The notes under the pieces are model-generated. The model did not search any database, was not told the origin of the DNA, and was given only the letters and a program-made list of their open reading frames with translations. Shown here piece after piece: positions 19,302 through 27,667 of a DNA stretch of 64,000 nucleotides (its first letter is position 1; every line of letters begins with the position of its first letter). Made by a program: the position numbers and the translations under genes. The stretch spans positions 558,001 through 622,000 of the forward strand of contig CAXHNV010000001.1 of NCBI GenBank assembly GCA_964017965.1. The letters run 5' to 3'. Origin of the DNA: UBA2883 sp964017965 (GTDB lineage Bacteria > Cyanobacteriota > Vampirovibrionia > Gastranaerophilales > Gastranaerophilaceae).

Positions 19302-20963
19302 ATGTCAGAACAAATAATTTTACCCCAAGAGTTAACCCTTGAAACGAATGCTGATGAATTTTCGAATGTAATTGAAAAAGCACGTACAGCACACCAGAGT
19401 TATATAATTAAACAGCAGACAAGAGACCTTGAAAACGCTATTGAATATTATATAGAAGCTATCCGTATGGATTCAAGAGTATCTGAGCCATATTATCGTT
19501 TGGCGAGTTTGATGTATGAAAAAGGTCAAATATCTGTAGAAACAGCTATTGACCAGTGTAAAACAGCGATTACGCTTGAGCCTGACAATGCCAATGCTCA
19601 CATCTACATGGGCTATTTCTTGTCAATGGCAGATAACTTTAAAGACGCACAAAAAGAGTTCAGCCTTGCTATAAAATCTGCGAACTTCAATTCCGCGCGT
19701 CCTAGATTATTCCTGTCTAACCTTATCCGTCAGGAAATGCTTGTTGAAGGTAAAACATTTACCGGCATGCTAAAGTATGTTTATTATTTGTTGTCAGGAA
19801 GCATGCTTCTTGTCTGCGACAAGGCTGCTATTAAGATGATGATTGAATCGTTTATGGATAATATATCCGTATTTTCTTATAAGACAATAGGTGAAACTTT
19901 TGAACGTGCAAAGATGTTTAATAACGCGTTCAAAACATATTCTGCCGCTATGGAAAATACTAAGCACGGCGAGATTTTCTATAAGAAAATGGGCGATTTG
20001 TCTGTGAACGGTCAAGATATGATGTCTGCGTATCACTGTTACAGAAAAGCGTTGGAAGAAACACCTTGCAACCGTGAGATTTTGATTAAAATGGCTACGC
20101 TTTTACAATCAGCGTTCCCTGACAGAGTCGATGAAGCTATTGATTATTACAACAGATTGTTGGAATTCAACATCGATAACGACAAGATTTATTACGAACT
20201 CGGTCATCTATATATGCGTAAGAACGACAAGTTGAACGCTGTTTCAGCTTTCAAGCTTGCACTTTCTTATGATGAAAACAACCCTTATTATAACAACTCT
20301 TTAGCGTATTCGTATGTAAGAGCGGAATTATACGATGATGCTATTGAATATTATCAACGTGCGATTAAACTTAACCCTGATGCTAAGTGGACATCTATTG
20401 TATGTCATGCTTTGGGTGCGGTTTACGGTGAAGTAAAAGGGAACTTTGACGCTGCTGAGGCTACTTATCAGGCAGGGTTGGTTCTTGATTCTTCAAACTA
20501 CGACTTATTGTTATCTTTAGGCGATTTGATGATGGTTAAACGTGAATTGGATAGAGCCATTAGAGCATATTGCGACGGGATAACAGTTTGCCCCGATAAC
20601 TTTATGGCTTATGCAAAAGCCGGATTGGCTTTGTGGGAAAAAGATTATGTTGAAGAGTCCGTTGTCTCGTTCCACAAGTCCATTGATTTGAACCCTAATT
20701 TCGAAATATCACAAAACAATTTAGGTGTAGTATACTTAGACGGACTCACTGCACCGCAAGAAGCGCTCGGTTATTTCTTACGCGCTGTTGAACTTAACCC
20801 TAACTATACGTTGGCGTATTTTAATGCGGCAAGGTCTTATCAGGCGTTGGGTGAAAACAGAGAAGCTGCGGAATATTACCAGCGCGCTATGGATTTGAAC
20901 AGGATTACGGGGGAACTTGATGAAAACGATATCAAGACCCGCTTGCACGAACTTTTTGAATAG
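19302..20963 (+). CDS. TPR-repeat protein
   Basis: A 553-residue protein built of tetratricopeptide repeats, about ten copies of the 34-residue pattern (for example AIEYYQRAIKLNPDAKW and EALGYFLRAVELNPNYTLAYFNAARSYQALG). No signal peptide, membrane segment or catalytic domain is apparent, so it is probably a cytoplasmic scaffold. GGAG lies 7 nt before the ATG. The dut gene starts 30 nt downstream and may be co-transcribed. Partners unknown. Confidence 0.85.
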   Translation: MSEQIILPQELTLETNADEFSNVIEKARTAHQSYIIKQQTRDLENAIEYYIEAIRMDSRVSEPYYRLASLMYEKGQISVETAIDQCKTAITLEPDNANAHIYMGYFLSMADNFKDAQKEFSLAIKSANFNSARPRLFLSNLIRQEMLVEGKTFTGMLKYVYYLLSGSMLLVCDKAAIKMMIESFMDNISVFSYKTIGETFERAKMFNNAFKTYSAAMENTKHGEIFYKKMGDLSVNGQDMMSAYHCYRKALEETPCNREILIKMATLLQSAFPDRVDEAIDYYNRLLEFNIDNDKIYYELGHLYMRKNDKLNAVSAFKLALSYDENNPYYNNSLAYSYVRAELYDDAIEYYQRAIKLNPDAKWTSIVCHALGAVYGEVKGNFDAAEATYQAGLVLDSSNYDLLLSLGDLMMVKRELDRAIRAYCDGITVCPDNFMAYAKAGLALWEKDYVEESVVSFHKSIDLNPNFEISQNNLGVVYLDGLTAPQEALGYFLRAVELNPNYTLAYFNAARSYQALGENREAAEYYQRAMDLNRITGELDENDIKTRLHELFE

Positions 20964-20993
20964 GTATAATAGTTTCAAAAAGGGGAGTATGAA

Positions 20994-21434
20994 ATGACTG
21001 TATTAAAAATCCAAAGACTTGAACACAATAGAATTTTACCTGAATATAAAACAGCAGGAGCTGCAGGCATGGACTTATGCGCTGCTATATCTGAGCCTGT
21101 TGAATTAAAACCTTTAGAGAGAACATTGATTCCTACGGGGTTGAAAATAGAATTAGAACACGGTTATGAAGCACAAATCAGACCACGTTCAGGGTTGTCT
21201 ATTAAGCACGGTATCACTTTGATTAACTGTGTCGGTACGGTTGATGAAGACTATAGAGGCGAAGTTTGTGTACCTGTAGTTAATATTTCTAACGAAAGCT
21301 ATACTATTCAGCCTGATGAAAGAGTTGCTCAGATGTTGATTACACGTGTTGATCAGGCAGAGATTCAGGTTGTAACTGAACTTTCTGATACTGTTCGCGG
21401 TGAAGGCGGATTCGGTTCAACAGGTAAGGTGTAG
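20994..21434 (+). CDS. dut: dUTP pyrophosphatase
   Basis: Hydrolyses dUTP to dUMP and PPi, keeping uracil out of DNA and feeding dTMP synthesis. At 146 residues it is the normal trimeric length. All five motifs are visible: AGAAGMDLCA, PRSGLSIKHG, NCVGTVDEDYRGE, ERVAQMLI and the C-terminal RGEGGFGSTG lid. GGGGAG precedes the ATG. It is directly abutted by the glycosyltransferase gene, with no gap between stop and start, so the two are translationally linked. Confidence 0.96.
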   Translation: MTVLKIQRLEHNRILPEYKTAGAAGMDLCAAISEPVELKPLERTLIPTGLKIELEHGYEAQIRPRSGLSIKHGITLINCVGTVDEDYRGEVCVPVVNISNESYTIQPDERVAQMLITRVDQAEIQVVTELSDTVRGEGGFGSTGKV

Positions 21435-22421
21435 ATGATTAGACGTATTTTAGCGATTAACTTTGGTGGATTAGGTGATGAGATTTTGTTTTTGCCTGCT
21501 CTTATTTCGTTGAAAAAAGAGTTCCCAAACGCTAAAATCACGCTTGCACTTGAACCCAGAAGCAAGGCTATTCAACAACTTACTGATGTTGTTGACGATG
21601 TAATACTTGTTGATTTAAAACGTAAGAACAAGTATTTGGAGCTTTTTGGGCTTGTTACGCGGGCTATATTTGGTGACTTTCAAATGGTTATTGCTTCTGG
21701 CGCTAACCCTATGATGTCCGTTATTGAGGCGATGACGTTTATTCCTAAACGATATGGATACGATACGGGCAAGTTGAGCCGTTGGCTTTTAACAAAGGCT
21801 ATACCTTTGAACAAGAACCAGTATGCCGGAAATATGTATCACGATTTGGTTTCTGAGGTTACCGATTATAAGACTGAGTTGCCTGAGGTTAAGGCGGCAC
21901 AGGTTAATAAGATACCTAATACTGTGCTTATTCACCCTGGTGTTAGCTTGATGAGTAAGGAAAAGGGTTGTATCAAATCGATTACGTCTAAAGAATGGGC
22001 GATGTTGATTGATATGCTTGCTGAGCGCGGTAAGCACGTACTGCTTGCGGGCGGACCTGATGACAAACAGTGTATTGAAGAGATTGTTCAGTATTCTAAG
22101 AGTCAAAAGTTTGAGAATTTGTACGGCAAGACAAAGAATTTGCAGGATTTAGCGAAGCTTATAAATGCGGCTGAAAGGTTTGTATGTTCGGATTCTGCGC
22201 CTTTACATATTGCAGTTGCTCTGAAAACAAGGACTTTTGCTTTCTTCGGACCTACTGATGATAAAAAACTTATACCTCAGAACGAGTTTGTTACAGCGCT
22301 GAAAACCAATGATAGCTGTGAATTAAAACCATGCCTCTGGGAACGCAGAATGACTTCTTGCGAAGAACTTAGTTGTTTGAAATATGATTTTAAACAACTT
22401 GTTGACATTATATGTCGTTAA
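21435..22421 (+). CDS. Glycosyltransferase family 9 (heptosyltransferase-like)
   Basis: A 328-residue GT-B protein resembling ADP-heptose:LPS heptosyltransferases. Typical elements are the N-terminal ILAINFGGLGDEILFLPAL, the mid-protein VLIHPGVSLMSKEKG followed by KEWAMLIDML, and the C-terminal FVCSDSAPLHIAVALKTRTFAFFGPTD. It probably adds a sugar to a cell-surface glycan, with a nucleotide-activated heptose as the likely but unproven donor. The start follows the dut stop without a gap. Its 3' end overlaps the convergent secreted-protein gene by 14 nt. Confidence 0.88.
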   Translation: MIRRILAINFGGLGDEILFLPALISLKKEFPNAKITLALEPRSKAIQQLTDVVDDVILVDLKRKNKYLELFGLVTRAIFGDFQMVIASGANPMMSVIEAMTFIPKRYGYDTGKLSRWLLTKAIPLNKNQYAGNMYHDLVSEVTDYKTELPEVKAAQVNKIPNTVLIHPGVSLMSKEKGCIKSITSKEWAMLIDMLAERGKHVLLAGGPDDKQCIEEIVQYSKSQKFENLYGKTKNLQDLAKLINAAERFVCSDSAPLHIAVALKTRTFAFFGPTDDKKLIPQNEFVTALKTNDSCELKPCLWERRMTSCEELSCLKYDFKQLVDIICR

Positions 22422-23247
22422 CCGAGTTATCGAACTTTGGTGTGTAGTTTCTTGAGTTCTTTCTCGGTGTGACGTGAATGTTTGTATATGTCGGTTGTAC
22501 AGGCTGAGACTTTGTTTTGATATCTTCCGGTTTAACCTCTTTTTGCGGGGTCGGAGACTTGAGCTTCAACTGGATGTTTTTCAGGTTGAATTTCTTCTCA
22601 GGCTGTTTTGTGACAGGTTTTTTCTCTGAAACGTGTTCTTGCAGTTGAAGTTGTGGTTTGATATTAGTGTTTTTTACAGGCTCAGGTTTTGGGGTTTCGT
22701 GATGTATTTCCACTGTTGTTGTAACAGGAACTATAGGCTCTACAACTTGTTCCGGTTGTTTATAGTCAACAGGTTGGATACCTGAACGTGTTTTAATCTC
22801 TTCTGCTATTGTTTGAGAGAGCTTTTCATAATAGTTTGTTATTGCTGTAAAGTTCTTTTTGTTTACGGTTTCAAAATTTATGCTTTTACAGTAAACATTG
22901 TCCCAAAGAGTTTTGTTATCAGTGTCTGTGAGCTGTACTTTTGTTATTAGTCTGATAGTTGTGTGGTCTGTTATTAGAGCCATTTTCTCCAGAAGTTTAC
23001 TGTTTTGGTTTTCGTTTATGGAGTATTTAACAGTAATATTTATAACTTTATTATTGAGCTTTTTGGTGCCTGTAAAGTTCTTTAACAGGTCTTTTGCAAG
23101 GATTTCTTCAAGGTTTCTTGAATAAAGGATACAATCATCAGTTTTATTTATATGACTTGAAGTCTGAACTGTAACGTTAAAATCCGCAGCAAAACATAGA
23201 TTCACGCTTGCCAGAAACATTATTAGAAAAATAATAACCCTCTTCAT
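22408..23247 (-). CDS. Secreted hypothetical protein with Pro/Lys-rich C-terminal half
   Basis: A 279-residue protein with a clear signal peptide (KRVIIFLIMFLASVNLCFA, cleavage before ADF). The exported N-terminal part (25-160) looks folded, with alternating beta strands; residues 165-270 are rich in Pro, Lys, Gln and Val and probably disordered, as in wall- or periplasm-spanning linkers. No known domain was recognised. No Shine-Dalgarno; TATAAT lies 7 nt before the ATG. It may be periplasmic or outer-membrane associated. Confidence 0.75.
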   Translation of the reverse strand: MKRVIIFLIMFLASVNLCFAADFNVTVQTSSHINKTDDCILYSRNLEEILAKDLLKNFTGTKKLNNKVINITVKYSINENQNSKLLEKMALITDHTTIRLITKVQLTDTDNKTLWDNVYCKSINFETVNKKNFTAITNYYEKLSQTIAEEIKTRSGIQPVDYKQPEQVVEPIVPVTTTVEIHHETPKPEPVKNTNIKPQLQLQEHVSEKKPVTKQPEKKFNLKNIQLKLKSPTPQKEVKPEDIKTKSQPVQPTYTNIHVTPRKNSRNYTPKFDNSVNDI

Positions 23248-23254
23248 AACATAT

Positions 23255-23260
23255 ATTATA
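23255..23260 (-). promoter_or_regulatory. -10 box abutting a secreted-protein start
   Basis: TATAAT on the minus strand, 7 nt before the ATG at 23247, with no Shine-Dalgarno between. Confidence 0.5.
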
Positions 23261-23315
23261 CACTAAATATTTTCGTATATTTATGGTATGCTATTTAAAA
23301 AAAAGGAGTATCAAT

Positions 23316-24047
23316 ATGAAAAAGACAGTTGTTTTAGTTTTATCATTAGTAATGTCATGCTTTTTGATTGGTTCAAAAGCGTTTGCAGAACAAGGTTATA
23401 TTTCAACCAGTGCAACTTCTCAAGTTGAATTAACACCGGATGTTGTTAATTTCAATGTTGAGATTGTAACTACTTCAAAAGAATCAATGGCGAAAGCTAT
23501 CGCAGAAAACAAAAGAATTTCTGCAAAGGTTTATGAAAACCTTAAAAAAGTAACTGAAAAAAATAAAGCGGATAGTTTAAAAACATCTAACTACAGTGCA
23601 GTTCCTGTATACAGATATAATAACAACAAGAAAACTTTAGACTATTATCAAGTAACAAATAATGTAAAAGTACATACAAAACAGATTGCATTAGCGGGTC
23701 AAATGATTGATACAGCAATGGTTGACGGTGCTACATCAGTTAATAACGTATCTTATGATGTATCAAATTATGATGCTGAATGCAACAAGTTATTAGCTCA
23801 AACTTCATTGAAAGCAAAAGAACAGGCAGAAAACATTGTAAGAACACTTGGTACAGAGATTGCCGGTGTTAAATCAGTTGACGGAAGCTGTTCATTTACA
23901 GGTAAATCTGTAATGCCAAGAATGTATATGAGCGCAAAGACAGCTAACTTCTCTGCTGATAGTGCAATGGAAGCAGGCGGTACTAATATCGAAGTTGGTA
24001 CGATGACTTTGAACGCAAGAGTTACAATCTACTTTTTCGTTAAATAG
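23316..24047 (+). CDS. Periplasmic SIMPL-domain (DUF541) protein
   Basis: A 243-residue exported protein. Signal peptide at 1-24 (KKTVVLVLSLVMSCFLIGSKAFA), then the SIMPL/DUF541 pattern: ISTSATSQVELTPDVVNFNV at the start, a YQVTNNVKVHTK strand in the middle, and VGTMTLNARVTIYFFV at the end. Members such as E. coli YggE form oligomeric periplasmic or outer-membrane proteins of uncertain function, linked to oxidative stress. ATG 23316 is chosen over an upstream start because AAGGAG lies 7 nt before it. Confidence 0.88.
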   Translation: MKKTVVLVLSLVMSCFLIGSKAFAEQGYISTSATSQVELTPDVVNFNVEIVTTSKESMAKAIAENKRISAKVYENLKKVTEKNKADSLKTSNYSAVPVYRYNNNKKTLDYYQVTNNVKVHTKQIALAGQMIDTAMVDGATSVNNVSYDVSNYDAECNKLLAQTSLKAKEQAENIVRTLGTEIAGVKSVDGSCSFTGKSVMPRMYMSAKTANFSADSAMEAGGTNIEVGTMTLNARVTIYFFVK

Positions 24048-24049
24048 TT

Positions 24050-24112
24050 TGTAAAAATTTGTAAAATTATAGCTAAATTATGTTAATAATTTTCTATAAT
24101 AATACTTAGATA
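24050..24112 (+). promoter_or_regulatory. Probable member of the TGTAA-repeat promoter group
   Basis: TGTAAA at 24050 and 24060 lie 57 and 47 nt before TAGATA at 24107, which follows ACT as in the ACTTTATATA boxes elsewhere. The -38 repeat is not recognisable, so this is a weaker match. A TATAAT at 24095 is an alternative -10. Confidence 0.35.
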
Positions 24113-24141
24113 AAGTATAACAAGTGTGTAGGAGTTATAAC

Positions 24142-24441
24142 ATGTTCAGAAATGTGAAGAAATCTATTGAAAAGATTCGCAGCGTAAACCCTAAGGAATT
24201 GTGGGCGGCGTTTAGTCAAGCACAAAAAGTAAACCGCAGGGATTATGTAGACATGTTGACTTCTGATGTGGAACTACAATCAATAGCTGACGACAGAAGG
24301 CTGGAAGCGAAGGTCAGCGCAGAAATTAGGGAAGATTTTCCTGAAATTAGCGATAGCTCATTTCAATTATTAGTTGATGCAACAATGCATTCAATCAGAA
24401 AACAACAGCTTCAAGCCACTGAAGATATTCGATTTGAATAA
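24142..24441 (+). CDS. Hypothetical protein, 99 aa
   Basis: A small, charged, probably helical cytoplasmic protein. The N-terminal half is basic (KKSIEKIRSVNPKELWAAFSQAQ) and the C-terminal half acidic. No family recognised and no signal peptide. ATG 24142 is preferred over upstream in-frame starts because AGGAG lies 7 nt before it. It stands alone, followed by a GC-rich hairpin. Codon use resembles its neighbours. Confidence 0.7.
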   Translation: MFRNVKKSIEKIRSVNPKELWAAFSQAQKVNRRDYVDMLTSDVELQSIADDRRLEAKVSAEIREDFPEISDSSFQLLVDATMHSIRKQQLQATEDIRFE

Positions 24442-24470
24442 TTCTTCATTATGTAGTTCGAATTTTTTTA

Positions 24471-24488
24471 GCGGGGTTCAAACCCCGC
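24471..24488. terminator. GC-rich hairpin between the 99-aa gene and leuD
   Basis: GCGGGGT / ACCCCGC with a TCAA loop, a T-run on the left side and TTATT on the right. Likely a terminator, though the right-hand U-tract is weak. Confidence 0.6.
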
Positions 24489-24512
24489 TTATTAAATGAA
24501 AGGGGAGTAAAT

Positions 24513-25004
24513 ATGAGAGGTACAGCATTTAAGTTCGGGGATAATATTTCAACAGACCATATCGCACCGGGACGATTGTTTCACTTGAGGTCTAATTTGC
24601 CCGAGTTTGCAAAACACGTTTTAGAGGATGCTGACCCTGAGTTTGCTTCAAAGATGAAGAAAGGCGATTTTGTTGTTGCGGGTAATAACTTTGGTTTGGG
24701 CTCATCCAGAGAACACGCACCGCAGATTATTAAGATATCAGGTGTTAGCGCTGTTTTAGCAAAATCGTTTGCAAGAATTTTCTATAGAAACGCTATCAAT
24801 ATCGGATTGTTGGCTATTGAGTGTGACACGGATGCGATTGATGCGGGTGACGAACTTGATTTGGATATCGAGAAAGGTTATATCAATAACGTGACTAAGG
24901 GCGTTATGATAGCAATTGAGCCGTTACCTCCTGTTATGATAAAGATGTTGGAAGACGGCGGTCTTGTAGAACATATTAAGAAAAACGGCGATTTTAAGCT
25001 ATAA
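24513..25004 (+). CDS. leuD: 3-isopropylmalate dehydratase small subunit
   Basis: A 163-residue swivel-domain subunit of an aconitase-family hydro-lyase. Signatures: DNISTDHIAPGR at the start, NNFGLGSSREHAP in the middle and AKSFARIFYRNAINIG. With a LeuC large subunit, absent from this window, it isomerises 2- to 3-isopropylmalate in leucine synthesis. Related enzymes act on citramalate or homoaconitate, so the exact substrate is not certain. GGGGAG precedes the ATG. Its last 11 nt overlap the 3' end of convergent pabA. Confidence 0.9.
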   Translation: MRGTAFKFGDNISTDHIAPGRLFHLRSNLPEFAKHVLEDADPEFASKMKKGDFVVAGNNFGLGSSREHAPQIIKISGVSAVLAKSFARIFYRNAINIGLLAIECDTDAIDAGDELDLDIEKGYINNVTKGVMIAIEPLPPVMIKMLEDGGLVEHIKKNGDFKL

Positions 25005-25551
25005 AGTTTTTAATGAGTTGCAGACCGTGTTCTGTCAGGATTGCTTCGGGGTGAAATTGCAACCCGTATGTTTGGCTGTTTTCAATCTCTAAGCCCATAA
25101 TAATATTATCTTCTGTTCGGGCGGTTATCTTAATCGGTGAGCTGCAGCTTGATTCATCAACTGTCAGAGAGTGATATCTTGTCGCACTGAACCCTTGCGG
25201 AATCCGACGAAACAGTCTTGATTCTTCAAAAAAGATATTTGACGTCTTGCCATGACATGGCTCTTTCAGTTGTACAATTTTTGCACCAAAATATTGCGCT
25301 ATACACTGATGACCTAAACAAACACCTAATATAGCTTTCTTGCCGTGATATTTGCGGATTACATCCATTGAAACCCCGCTGTTATCAGGGTTGCCATATC
25401 CTGGCGAGATGATTATTTTATTAAACTTAAGCTTTTCTATCTCATCAATTGTTAACTCGTCGTTTTTTATCACAATAGGTTCTATGCCTAAAATCCTGAC
25501 ATATTCAACTATATTATAGGTGAATGAATCGTAGTTATCGATTATAAGCAT
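24994..25551 (-). CDS. pabA: Aminodeoxychorismate/anthranilate synthase glutaminase subunit
   Basis: A 185-residue class I glutamine amidotransferase that passes ammonia to its PabB or TrpE partner. The triad is visible: Cys in GVCLGHQ, His in LQFHPEA and the following Glu; the oxyanion loop reads SPGYGNPDNSG. The start is ATG 25551 behind GAGGTG, overlapping the end of pabBC by 10 nt. The fusion partner points to p-aminobenzoate and folate synthesis, though such subunits can serve tryptophan synthesis too. The 3' end overlaps leuD. Confidence 0.92.
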   Translation of the reverse strand: MLIIDNYDSFTYNIVEYVRILGIEPIVIKNDELTIDEIEKLKFNKIIISPGYGNPDNSGVSMDVIRKYHGKKAILGVCLGHQCIAQYFGAKIVQLKEPCHGKTSNIFFEESRLFRRIPQGFSATRYHSLTVDESSCSSPIKITARTEDNIIMGLEIENSQTYGLQFHPEAILTEHGLQLIKNFIA

Positions 25552-27161
25552 AGTTTCACCTCTACCATTTCGCGAACAGAATTTATACAAAAAATTCTGT
25601 CAGCTTGTAATAAATCCTCTTTATACAAAACCTTTTCTTCCAAATTTAAACTTTGTCTGTATATGCCGTTTAATAATCCCGATGAAACAGGCGGTGTATA
25701 GAGTTTTCCGTCTTTTTCGATAACAATATTTGAGCGTGCTCCCTCTGTGATTTCACCGCGCTCATTGAGATAAATCTCGTCAAAAACCTCACCAGCTCGA
25801 ATTTTTTCCATACTCTCATTATACCAATAACGATTATCTGTTTTGTGGTATAAAAACGGATTCTTACTGTTTGTTGCAGTCTTCGCAATAGTAACTTTTG
25901 TCGTTGTGTTAGGGTTTAGGGTTTTGTATGTTGTTGTATAACTTCCGTCTTTACTCAAAACCAGTCTTAAAATCCCGTCTTGTTCCGCAATCAAATTATC
26001 AATTCCAAACTTGAATCCAAAGTATTCTGCGCTAGTTTTCAGTCGGTCTAAATGCTCTTTTAAAAATAGTATTTCACCGTTTTCGACCTTCATTGTTTCA
26101 ATCAGATGAAATTCTGTTTCGTTTAAAAACTTACGTTTAATAAATGTTTCTTCCCATTCATCCTGTATATCCGAATCCCAAACGATAGCTCCGCCTGTAT
26201 GACAAAGGTAGCTATTTTTGTTGCTAGGTTTTTGCAGAATTCGTATCGGTACACTGAAAACGGTTTCATCAGGTGATATAAACCCGATTGCTCCACAATA
26301 GATACCACGCTCAAAACTTTCGACTTTATCAATTACACGCATTGTAGAAACCTTAGGTGCTCCTGTAATTGAGCCGCAAGGGAATATACTCTCAAAAATA
26401 TCATATAAAGTTGTGCCTCCTTTGAGTTCTGCAGAGATTGTTGATGTCATCTGATGTACGGTTTTGTGGGTTTCGATTTCAAAGAGTTTTTCAACGTTAA
26501 CCGTTCCTGTCTTAGCGACCCGGCTTAAATCGTTTCTGAGAAGGTCAACTATCATTACGTTTTCAGCTTTGTTTTTGATATCGTTTCTTAAAAACTCTAT
26601 GTTTTGTTTATCAAGCTCCGGTGTTGTGCCGCGTTTTACCGTTCCCTTCATTGGCTTGGTTGTAATCTTATTATCTTTTATCGTAAAAAACAGCTCAGGT
26701 GAAAACGATAACAAAGTCTCGTAATCGTTTTTGATAAAAGTATTATACGGTGTTGTCTGGTTTTCTAAAAGTGTTTGATAAAGCTCAAACTCAGTTAGGT
26801 TAGAAAACACTTCCGTCGGATAAGTATAATTTACCTCATAAGTGATTCCGTGAGCTATATCGGATTTTATCTTATTAAGTGCTTGAGTGTACTCGTTTTC
26901 TGTTACAAGCGGTTTTGTTGCGAGTAAACTATTTTTTACTTTCTCAGGTTTGAACGATTTGTAGTCTTCATATACCTCAAAATAAACAAGCGGAAGCTTT
27001 GAGCGGTAGTTTTTATTTTTGGCTTCATAACGTATGTAACCCAGTAAATACCGGTCTTTATAACTCTCTATTTTTTCAAAAGCGGTTTTGAGTTCTGCTG
27101 TATCAAATGCAACAATTGTATCAATCGGGTTATTAAATATTTTGTTTGTATAAACCTGCAT
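25542..27161 (-). CDS. pabB: Aminodeoxychorismate synthase component I fused to aminodeoxychorismate lyase
   Basis: A 539-residue fusion. The N-terminal chorismate-binding domain carries KPMKGTVKRG, LRNDLSRVAKTG, FPCGSITGAPK and the C-terminal GGAIVWDSD signature. The C-terminal part (about 350-539) is a fold-type IV PLP lyase with YLNERGEITEGARSNI. Together they convert chorismate to p-aminobenzoate with PabA. Such PabB-PabC fusions are known. ATG 27161 (MQVYTNKIF) is chosen: TATAAT lies just 6 nt upstream and there is no Shine-Dalgarno, so the message may be leaderless. A TTG at 27185 is less likely. Confidence 0.92.
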   Translation of the reverse strand: MQVYTNKIFNNPIDTIVAFDTAELKTAFEKIESYKDRYLLGYIRYEAKNKNYRSKLPLVYFEVYEDYKSFKPEKVKNSLLATKPLVTENEYTQALNKIKSDIAHGITYEVNYTYPTEVFSNLTEFELYQTLLENQTTPYNTFIKNDYETLLSFSPELFFTIKDNKITTKPMKGTVKRGTTPELDKQNIEFLRNDIKNKAENVMIVDLLRNDLSRVAKTGTVNVEKLFEIETHKTVHQMTSTISAELKGGTTLYDIFESIFPCGSITGAPKVSTMRVIDKVESFERGIYCGAIGFISPDETVFSVPIRILQKPSNKNSYLCHTGGAIVWDSDIQDEWEETFIKRKFLNETEFHLIETMKVENGEILFLKEHLDRLKTSAEYFGFKFGIDNLIAEQDGILRLVLSKDGSYTTTYKTLNPNTTTKVTIAKTATNSKNPFLYHKTDNRYWYNESMEKIRAGEVFDEIYLNERGEITEGARSNIVIEKDGKLYTPPVSSGLLNGIYRQSLNLEEKVLYKEDLLQADRIFCINSVREMVEVKLCL

Positions 27162-27167
27162 AATACT

Positions 27168-27173
27168 ATTATA
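27168..27173 (-). promoter_or_regulatory. -10 box abutting pabBC start
   Basis: TATAAT on the minus strand, 6 nt before ATG, with CTTACA 17 nt further upstream. Transcription would start at or next to the A of ATG. Confidence 0.55.
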
Positions 27174-27247
27174 ACTGATTGACAAAAAAGTGTAAGTGAT
27201 TTAAAATTTCTATACCAGATAGTGTTTATTAAAAAGGGGTGTGTATT

Positions 27248-27607
27248 ATGCAAGTTTATGGAGTTGCTCAATCAAAACCGGTGACACAAAGACAATCTTT
27301 TACGGCTCATGTGCCAAAAGCTTTGCACGATGAGTTGTTTTATGCAGCGTATAAAAGAGGACACGAAGCATGTGATTCTTTTTGGAAACAGGCAAAAAAA
27401 GTTAAAGAATGGGGACATGAAACTTGTGCAATAAAGAAAGTTAGTGAAAGAACAAGAAAAGGTCGTGAAGAATCATTGGTTCTGATAGATAGCTATGTTG
27501 CACCGTTTCAGGAAGCAAAACTTCCTAAAAAGCCAACGCTTTTAGATTCGTTTTTAGCATTAACAGAAAGAGTTGTTGTTGATGCTGAAAATACGTTTAA
27601 GTTATAG
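27248..27607 (+). CDS. Hypothetical protein, 119 aa
   Basis: A basic, cytoplasmic, probably helical protein of unknown family (KALHDELFYAAYKRGHEACDSFWKQAKKVKEWGHE ... RTRKGREESLVLIDSYVAPF in pieces). No signal peptide or known motif. ATG 27248 follows AAGGGG at a workable distance. Divergent from pabBC and followed by a strong terminator. No function can be offered. Confidence 0.65.
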   Translation: MQVYGVAQSKPVTQRQSFTAHVPKALHDELFYAAYKRGHEACDSFWKQAKKVKEWGHETCAIKKVSERTRKGREESLVLIDSYVAPFQEAKLPKKPTLLDSFLALTERVVVDAENTFKL

Positions 27608-27625
27608 GATTAAGTTTATAAGCTA

Positions 27626-27656
27626 AAAGGCGGCTTGCAATTTGCAAGCCGCCTTT
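27626..27656. terminator. Strong bidirectional terminator
   Basis: AAAGGCGGCTTGCAA pairs with TTGCAAGCCGCCTTT around a single T. Lies between two convergent genes. Confidence 0.85.
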
Positions 27657-27667
27657 GGTTTTATTAG

